Below, piece by piece: positions 5,901-10,191 of a stretch of 10,191 nt of DNA. Position numbers and translations under genes: made by a program. The notes beneath the pieces were generated by a model, which had not been told where the DNA came from, ran no database searches, and was given only the letters and a program-made list of their open reading frames with translations. The stretch is from Thoreauomyces humboldtii (taxonomy: Eukaryota > Chytridiomycota > Chytridiomycetes > Spizellomycetales > Powellomycetaceae). The stretch's first letter is position 1; each line of letters begins with the position of its first letter. The stretch is from NCBI GenBank assembly GCA_027596035.1, contig JADGJA010000824.1, positions 1-10,191 on the forward strand, read 5' to 3'.

Positions 5901-8255
5901 GCATCGGAAGACCCTGCGCGGCCGACGGCCGACAAGGTCACACCTCGAAAGCCAAACCATGGCACGTCAACTTCCTCCGCGACTACCGCTCGGTCCGTTG
6001 CTTCCACTGCCGGTGTCAGCGACCATTCTGCGGGCACCACGCCCAAGGTCTCGGAGCACGCAGCTTCCAGCGCGTCCGCCGAATCGACCGTTGCGTCTCC
6101 ATGGAAAAGGGAGGGTGATGACCAGAGGGTGAGCGACTTCCTGGAAACTTCCGGCTTCCAGCAGTTGGTGCAGGCGTTTGCCGAGCATGGCATCACCTAT
6201 TCGGATTTGCCTCTTCTCCGTGAGTCGGACCTGGTGCAGATCGGCCTCACCAAGGTCGGTCCTCGCAAACGCCTGATGCATCTCATGCGGGAACAGACCT
6301 CGGATGACAATGACGTCGTGGAGACTGCGACCGCTTCTGTATCCACTGACCACTGGCTACGAAAGCTGGGTCTCGACCGCTACGCTGATGCCTTTGCCAC
6401 GGAAGAAATCGGCTTCGATGATCTGAAGACTCTGACGGAGGGCGATCTTGTGAACACTTTGGGAATTCAGAGACTCGGAGACCTGGCTCGTATGGTCAAC
6501 GCCCTCGATGTTTTGAACGCGGTGCCGTCGAAAATCAAGCCAGCCTCCCCCGCGAAGAAGGTAGAGAAGGCCGTTGTCGAGGACACGCCGGTGGAGGAAG
6601 CCGTCGAGAACACCGAACCGGTGGAAGACGCAGACGGCAGCTCTCCCGATCCTCTGGCATTTGTTGCTCGGGATCTTGCGACAGAGTCAGCCCCCCCGCC
6701 ACTGGACGACGTCGAGAAGTATAAAGATACGTACGGCAAGCACATGGCTGCCAGCATCAGCGGACTCGGCATCCTCCCATACCCGTTCGCAGATGAGATC
6801 AGCTCCCTGCGATCGTCCGGTGGATTCGCACCGGGCGGAACCAACGCCGCTGCGGTCGCTTCTGCAGCAGATGCATATGGATCCCAGATGGGCGACAGCA
6901 CCGGAACCAACAGTTCCACGAGCCCCAGCGCGTCTGTGGCCCCAGGCCTCGCCGGGACCAACAACCCGTGGAACGAGCAACAGGCATGGCAGCAGCAACA
7001 GCAACATCAGCAGCGGAACATGGCAGCCTTTGAACCGTACTCACCCTTCGCAGGCGGTGCACCATACGGAACCTACCCGGGCGCAGCCCGTGTGGGCCGT
7101 AACCCCATGCTCCCGTACGACCAGGATCCTCTGCTCATGCCGCATCTTCCTATCATCCCGCCAAATGCGTACCCACACGGGGCAGCCAGCACCATGTACC
7201 GTCCTCAGCTTCATGACATCCACCAGCAGCATCATCAGATTCAGCAACAGCAGCCACCACAGCAGCAATCATCTCTTCAGTTCCACCAAGCTCAGCACCA
7301 GCAGCAGCAGCAGCAGGGTCTCCACCAGTCTCTGCACCAAGGTGGATTCCCAGGCGCTTCCTTGACCCAACGTGGAGGTGGAGTAGGTGGTGGTGGGTAC
7401 GATCCCTCCGACGGCATGGCGGGACTCGGAGGTGCCCTTCGTCAGCAGCAGCAGAACGAGAGCTCGTCCTCGTCGGCCGTGCCTCCAGAGTTCATCTGCG
7501 CGCTGACCCGAAGGGTCATCACCGTGCCCGTCAGAGGTCCCGATGGTAAGTTAAGCCGCCCTACATCAGATTCACACAAATCTACGCGTGAGCGAGACGG
7601 CTAATCAATAATTATTTTTCCAGGCTACTACTACGACCATGCACCACTTCGAGCACGTCTGATCTCTGACAACTCGTGGAGATCCCCAGTGACCCTCATG
7701 TATCACCCCGTGGAAACCTGGCACCGCGCCCTCAACTCCCCTGACATGGTCCTCAAGGCGGCCATCGACGCCTGGCTCCTCAAGCAACGACAGCGCAGAG
7801 GAAGCGTTGGCGCCCTCAACGCCGCCAGAGACCTGTGGGACGGCTCCTCCAACGCCTTCTCGGACGATGCGCCATCATCCTCGTCGATTCCTACCGGCGC
7901 CAACAACGCCGTCAACGCGGCCAGATCTACCGTCACCTCGCCTCCTCGACCTTCGGCGACCTCCGCGGCAGGTCAACCGGCATCGAATGCAGCCGGAGGA
8001 GCGAACCACGTGGACCCGTCGGCTCCCGTCTCGGCTGCCACCATCGCGGCGGCCGTGGCCGCGGCCGTCTCGGCCAAACCGACGGATCTTCACATGCAGC
8101 AACTCATGCAGCAGCACCAGCAGCACCAACAGCAGCAGCAGCAGCAGCACGGTGCAAACGTGAGCGTGCCGGCGTCTCAGGGCGGCTTGAAGGCGACGAT
8201 GGGGTTGAGCGGTTGGACGGCTGACGTGCCCGGCGGTGCCAGCATCTGGAGATGA
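2945..8255 (+). CDS. Multidomain J-domain / FN3 / tandem SAM / U-box-like protein (five exons)
   Basis: Exons 2945-3412, 3494-3800, 3864-4040, 4102-7545 and 7624-8255 join in phase to give 1675 residues. Domains in order: Pro-rich N-terminus; basic coiled coil (about 60-125); divergent J domain (about 230-285) with the Hsp70-activating HPD at 245-247; fibronectin type III domain (about 345-440); charged helices; acidic disordered stretch (about 542-629); unrecognised helical block (about 625-765); PPPY at 810-813; Arg-rich clusters (842-858, 900-912) that may be nuclear signals; SAM 1 (about 990-1050) and SAM 2 (about 1064-1123); Gln-rich tracts (1276-1288, 1357-1398); U-box-like domain (about 1444-1520) beginning PPEFICALTRRVITVPV; Ala-rich then Gln7 tail. 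The ATG is the only plausible start: the next in-frame Met is at 221. Inferred role: Hsp70-linked ubiquitin-ligase scaffold. The exon structure and the J, FN3 and SAM calls are firm; the U-box is divergent and its activity is unproven. Confidence 0.85.
3413..3493 (+). other. Intron 1 of the J-domain gene
   Basis: An 81-nt intron with donor GTATGC, likely branch site CTGAC at 3466-3470 and acceptor CAAAG. It lies between codons (phase 0) after Lys156. Without splicing the frame stops almost at once, at TAG 3419-3421. After splicing the frame continues with DICRVVDIIK. Confidence 0.85.
3713..3944 (+). other. J domain coding segment, interrupted by intron 2
   Basis: This segment encodes residues about 230-285. 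Helix II reads SVRKRYKVLAIRMHPDK, ending in the invariant HPD that stimulates Hsp70 ATPase; helix III reads RFRELQTAHQVLSDTELRRRY. The usual first helix (a YxxLGV-like stretch) is not evident, so it is a divergent J domain. The intron falls in the loop between helices II and III. Confidence 0.85.
3801..3863 (+). other. Intron 2 of the J-domain gene (stop-free, multiple of three)
   Basis: A 63-nt intron with donor GTACGT, branch candidates CTTGAC (3829-3834) or CTCAC (3842-3846), and acceptor TTGCAG. It lies after the first base of codon 259. The length is 21 codons and the read-through frame has no stop, so retention would insert 21 residues into the loop between J-domain helices II and III. 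Splicing is favoured because it restores the normal spacing DEDYQRFRELQ. Confidence 0.8.
4041..4101 (+). other. Intron 3 of the J-domain gene
   Basis: A 61-nt intron with donor GTGAGT, textbook branch site CTAAC at 4082-4086 and acceptor AACAG. It splits codon 318 after its first base (C then TG, Leu) and shifts translation into the long frame that carries the FN3 and SAM domains. Confidence 0.88.
4182..4466 (+). other. Fibronectin type III domain coding segment
   Basis: This segment encodes residues about 345-439. It shows the alternating beta-strand pattern of FN3: a VMLSW strand (positions near 362-366), the RYELHVKQ strand, and the signature end YHAFRVRAENNLGLGEWS with the conserved Tyr, Val-Ala-Asn and Gly spacing. 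FN3 modules are generally protein-binding; in a cytosolic or nuclear fungal protein this suggests a partner-docking module. Confidence 0.85.
6117..6518 (+). other. Tandem SAM domains coding segment
   Basis: SAM 1 (6117-6299, residues about 990-1050) has VSDFLETSGFQQLVQAFAEH followed by ITYSDLPLLRESDLVQIGL and a Gly-Pro-Arg-Lys-Arg end. SAM 2 (6339-6518, residues about 1064-1123) has HWLRKLGLDRYADAFATEEI followed by FDDLKTLTEGDLVNTLGI. Both keep the W/F-L, Y/F-x-x-F, L-x-x-L-x-x-x-D-L and L-G-I/L patterns of the family. SAM domains commonly self-associate or pair with other SAM proteins, so oligomerisation is a reasonable inference. Confidence 0.88.
6975..7454 (+). repeat. CAG/CAA-rich polyglutamine-coding tracts before the U-box
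   Basis: Three clusters of CAG and CAA codons: 6975-7013, 7218-7340 and 7443-7454. They encode Gln- and His-rich runs (residues 1276-1288, 1357-1398, 1432-1435). CAG and CAA are mixed with CAC and CAT, and the longest pure CAG run here is short. They are low-complexity linkers between the SAM domains and the U-box; length variation between strains is likely. Confidence 0.85.
7479..7770 (+). other. Divergent U-box coding segment, interrupted by intron 4
   Basis: Residues about 1444-1515. The pattern follows the U-box: a P-x-E-F-x-C-A-L-T opening, then VPVRGPDGYYYDHAPLRARL (matching the family's DPV..PSG.TYDR..I..WL), then a RSPVT turn, then a C-terminal helix MVLKAAIDAWLLKQ resembling the N-x-x-L-x-x-x-I-x-x-W of U-boxes. 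The fold is held by salt bridges and hydrophobics rather than zinc, so missing Cys/His pairs are expected. The E2-contact surface looks altered, so ligase activity is uncertain. Confidence 0.72.
7546..7623 (+). other. Intron 4 of the J-domain gene
   Basis: A 78-nt intron with donor GTAAGT, branch site CTAAT at 7601-7605, then a T-rich stretch and acceptor TTCCAG. It splits the Gly codon 1466 (G then GC) in the middle of the U-box. Reading through hits TAA at 7602-7604, so failure to splice would remove the rest of the U-box. Confidence 0.9.
8095..8152 (+). repeat. C-terminal CAG repeat encoding a Gln7 run
   Basis: Gln/His-rich codons near the 3' end of the gene, residues 1624-1641. They include one CAA followed by six uninterrupted CAG codons (8128-8148). 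The tract follows an Ala-rich segment (residues 1603-1616). It is a microsatellite within coding sequence. Confidence 0.85.
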
Positions 8256-8848
8256 TGAAGGTGATGACGTTCATGATGGGTTTCTTTTTTGTTCGGTGTT
8301 CCCAACTCGGTTGATGCGTGGGTTTCGCGATCATCCCTGACCCTTTGCGAGTCTCTTGGTTTCTGATTTTGATGTTACGTCCCCTTTTTGAGTCCGGGCA
8401 GAAACAAAAGAAAAATGTACATTTCTTTCTTCTCTTATCCTTATCAACTCTGACCGGCGGCAAATGATGAATGAAAGGCGAAGATGAACGAACTGCGGTC
8501 TCGGCAAGAAGCAGTTCAATTTGTCCATGACACTCCTGACTCCTCCGTCTATCACGTTCTTGTGGCTCTACCAAAATAAGCTAAAGATCTTCAATCGCCC
8601 CGCCGCTGCACCCCCACACTGGTCCACCACCCACCCCTCGGCGTCGGGCGTAAAGTGATTTTCGAGAGCGTACACAACTGCGTTAAGACCTTTTTTTGTG
8701 GGGGCGATCTTGTGCCGCAACCCCACGAAAAGGAGACACTCGAACGGTTTGCAGAAATGTACAAAGGATCGTCGGGAGCCTGCACCTCCCTGCATGGCAG
8801 AGTCAAAGTCATCACCGTTCTTTGTGAAAACGTCGTCTTCATCGCACC
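8256..8848. promoter_or_regulatory. Intergenic region: 3' flank of the J-domain gene and promoter of the membrane-protein gene
   Basis: 593 nt without a supported gene. The first part should be the 3' untranslated region of the upstream gene; T runs occur near 8283-8290 and a CT-rich stretch near 8421-8442, and no perfect AATAAA is seen. The rest is promoter and leader for the gene starting at 8849, including a T7 run near 8691-8697. Frames crossing this region have no coding-like codon use. No operator or RNA gene was recognised. Confidence 0.5.
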
Positions 8849-9987
8849 ATGGATCAATTTCCAACCATCAACGTTGTCGCACCATGCGTACTGACCATCG
8901 TCGTGGCGGCTTTCTTCCTCCTCGCCGTCTACAACATGTCCAAAACAAAGATCTACGCCCTCGGTTGGGTCATGCTCTACTGCGTCCTCAGAGCGGTCGC
9001 CTTCATCTTCCGGATCGTCGTCCGTCACGAACCTCAGAGCACGTCGGACGAGATACAGCATAAGACGAGCTTGCTGATCGTGGATTCCGTGCTCTACACT
9101 GCTGGGTAACCCGACCGCTTCGAGAAAGATGTTGGAAAAACAAAGAAAACGGGTGCTGATTCGAATGATTCTGTCTCCAGGTACTTTTTCCTCTTCAACT
9201 GCACGCTGGGACTCGTGATCAGGTGGCTGGACCCATCGGCTTCCATCGGTCAGGGAAGCGTCACGACCCGAATCCTCCGCTACATCCACCTGGGGGTCAT
9301 CGTGGCGACGGCTCTTTCCACCTACGGAGGACTCCTCCTCGCATCCTCCCCCGTCACCCAGGACGACATCGACAAGTCCCACCTCTACCGTCGCATCGGA
9401 GTCGGACTCATGGAGCTCGTCTGTCTCGTCATGTTCCTCGTCCTGTTCTCGCACACCTACGTCCAGAGGTCGAAACAGCCCCTGTTGAGGAGGTCGGCCA
9501 CGTTCCTCGCGCTCTGCGTCGTCTTCTGTGCCGTGAGAGCAGGTCTCTCCCTCTACTTTGTGAACAACCAGACGGCGATCGTGGACGAAAAATTCCTGTA
9601 CGGACTCGCCATCGTCCCAGAGTTGCCGCTGTTGGCCCTCCTGTCCTTCACTCCCTGTCTGAGGTGGTTCGAGTACCATCCGGACGTGAGGGCCGCTCTC
9701 GGACACTACACCTGGGTCCCTAGCATCATGTAAGACCCGGCCCCCTTCCCCCCCACATGAGATCACAATTTGTCAAAAAAACTCATCTTTGAACCACATT
9801 CAGCTCCCGTCGTCTCGACCGTCTGGCCCCGGGATGGAAGGGACAACAGCAGTCGAACCACTCCTTCGATTCCAACCCGGACAACGGCCGTCCTGGAAAG
9901 ACCTTTCCTCAGCAGCCTCCTTACACGACTTACAGCACCAACGCGTACCCCATGCAGAACCAGAACCCGCAGCACCAGGGATACTAG
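8849..9987 (+). CDS. Seven-helix fungal membrane protein, RTA1/DUF7702-like, with a spliced C-terminal tail (three exons)
   Basis: Exons 8849-9105, 9181-9729 and 9804-9987 join in phase to give 329 residues. Hydrophobic helices lie at about 7-28, 36-58, 74-99, 118-141, 158-180, 190-213 and 225-246, giving a seven-helix bundle with few long loops. The N-terminus has no cleaved signal peptide and leads directly into helix 1. After the last helix comes RWFEYHPDVRAALGHYTWVP and then a soluble tail (269-329) rich in Gln, Asn, Pro and Tyr. The fold resembles fungal seven-helix families such as RTA1-like and DUF7702 proteins; substrate and function are unknown. The ATG is preceded by ATCGCACC, a good context. 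Stopping at TAA 9731-9733 instead would give a 269-residue form without the tail. The reading up to helix 7 is firm; the last exon is strongly suggested by splice signals, phase and codon use. Confidence 0.85.
9106..9180 (+). other. Intron 1 of the membrane-protein gene
   Basis: A 75-nt intron with donor GTAACC, branch site CTGAT at 9156-9160 and acceptor CTCCAG. It splits the Gly86 codon (GG then G) inside the third membrane helix. Reading through stops at TAA 9107-9109. Confidence 0.88.
9730..9803 (+). other. Intron 2 of the membrane-protein gene (contains the apparent stop codon)
   Basis: A 74-nt intron with a consensus donor GTAAGA and acceptor ATTCAG. Branch candidates are CTCAT at 9782-9786 or TTTGAAC at 9788-9794. 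It splits codon 269 after two bases (AT then C, Ile). The apparent terminator TAA is bases 2-4 of the donor. The length matches the other introns of the window and the downstream exon continues with the same third-position bias to TAG 9985-9987. Confidence 0.75.
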
Positions 9988-10191
9988 AGAGAAGTGTTAT
10001 GTCACAGAGCGAGCAAAGAAAAGTTATAATATACCGACGTTCGTAATTGCATATCTGTCTTGCTCTCGATCAAATCATTGAATGCTTTTGTCGGCATATT
10101 GGAGGGGGGGGGGGGCCGGTTTAACACATAGAACAAAAGCTGAAACTTAAAAAAATCACAGAGCCCACAAGAATAGCGCACCTCGCGTGAG
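9988..10191 (+). other. 3' flank of the membrane-protein gene
   Basis: No gene is seen. The stretch is A/T-richer than the genes, with TATAATATA near 10024-10032, which may serve as a polyadenylation-associated element. It contains a pure G12 homopolymer (10104-10115). A neighbouring gene may begin beyond the window. Confidence 0.45.
10104..10115 (+). repeat. G12 homopolymer tract
   Basis: Twelve consecutive G residues, preceded by GGA and followed by CCGG, in the 3' flank of the membrane-protein gene. The exact length is uncertain because homopolymers are prone to sequencing error and replication slippage. Confidence 0.8.

Noticed and set aside
4101..7604. Treating the long 1167-codon frame as a separate gene starting near 4101 or at Met 4176
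   Set aside because: A perfect branch site and acceptor precede it, the join to the J-domain exons is in phase, and its end at 7604 is an intron stop inside a split U-box.
7875..8150. Minus-strand frame starting with a run of leucines that resembles a signal peptide
   Set aside because: It is the reverse complement of the CAG repeat (CTG codons) followed by Arg-rich antisense sequence, and it lies opposite a confident exon.
8591..9766. 391-codon open frame on the minus strand opposite the membrane-protein gene
   Set aside because: It is the antisense image of hydrophobic codons: CTC, GTC and TTC read as GAG, GAC and GAA, giving an artificial acidic protein. It crosses the introns and intergenic region without any change, and the plus strand has clear splice sites and seven helices.

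Overview
The window looks like nuclear DNA of a fungus, most probably a basidiomycete yeast or smut-like lineage. It is moderately GC-rich, coding regions prefer C or G at third positions, and the genes carry very short introns (61-81 nt) with GT...AG ends and CTNAN branch sites. Start codons are compact with no Shine-Dalgarno sequences. One gene encodes a seven-helix membrane protein of a fungal type. The exact taxon cannot be read from the sequence. I see no mobile element, RNA gene or CRISPR array.

Three genes are supported, all on the + strand. (1) 524-1939 is an intronless ADP-ribosylglycohydrolase-family enzyme with the expected metal-binding aspartate motifs. (2) 2945-8255 is a five-exon gene for a 1675-residue protein that joins a J domain, a fibronectin type III domain, coiled coils, two tandem SAM domains, Gln-rich tracts and a divergent U-box. 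(3) 8849-9987 is a three-exon gene for a seven-helix membrane protein. Its last exon is easily missed, because the apparent stop at 9731-9733 lies inside a strong 5' splice site and splicing in phase adds a 61-residue hydrophilic tail.

The left edge (1-523) holds the leader of gene 1 and ambiguous coding-like fragments of possible neighbours. 1940-2944 holds the 3' end of gene 1 and a long pyrimidine-rich promoter and leader for gene 2, including a 125-codon upstream reading frame whose stop overlaps the gene 2 start. 8256-8848 is the 3' end of gene 2 plus the gene 3 promoter. 9988-10191 is the 3' flank of gene 3, with a pure G12 tract.

The genes do not form an obvious pathway. The most interesting object is gene 2. 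An Hsp70-recruiting J domain and a ubiquitin-ligase-type U-box on one chain, linked by self-associating SAM domains, suggests a single-polypeptide chaperone and ubiquitin quality-control scaffold. That function is inferred from domain logic only.
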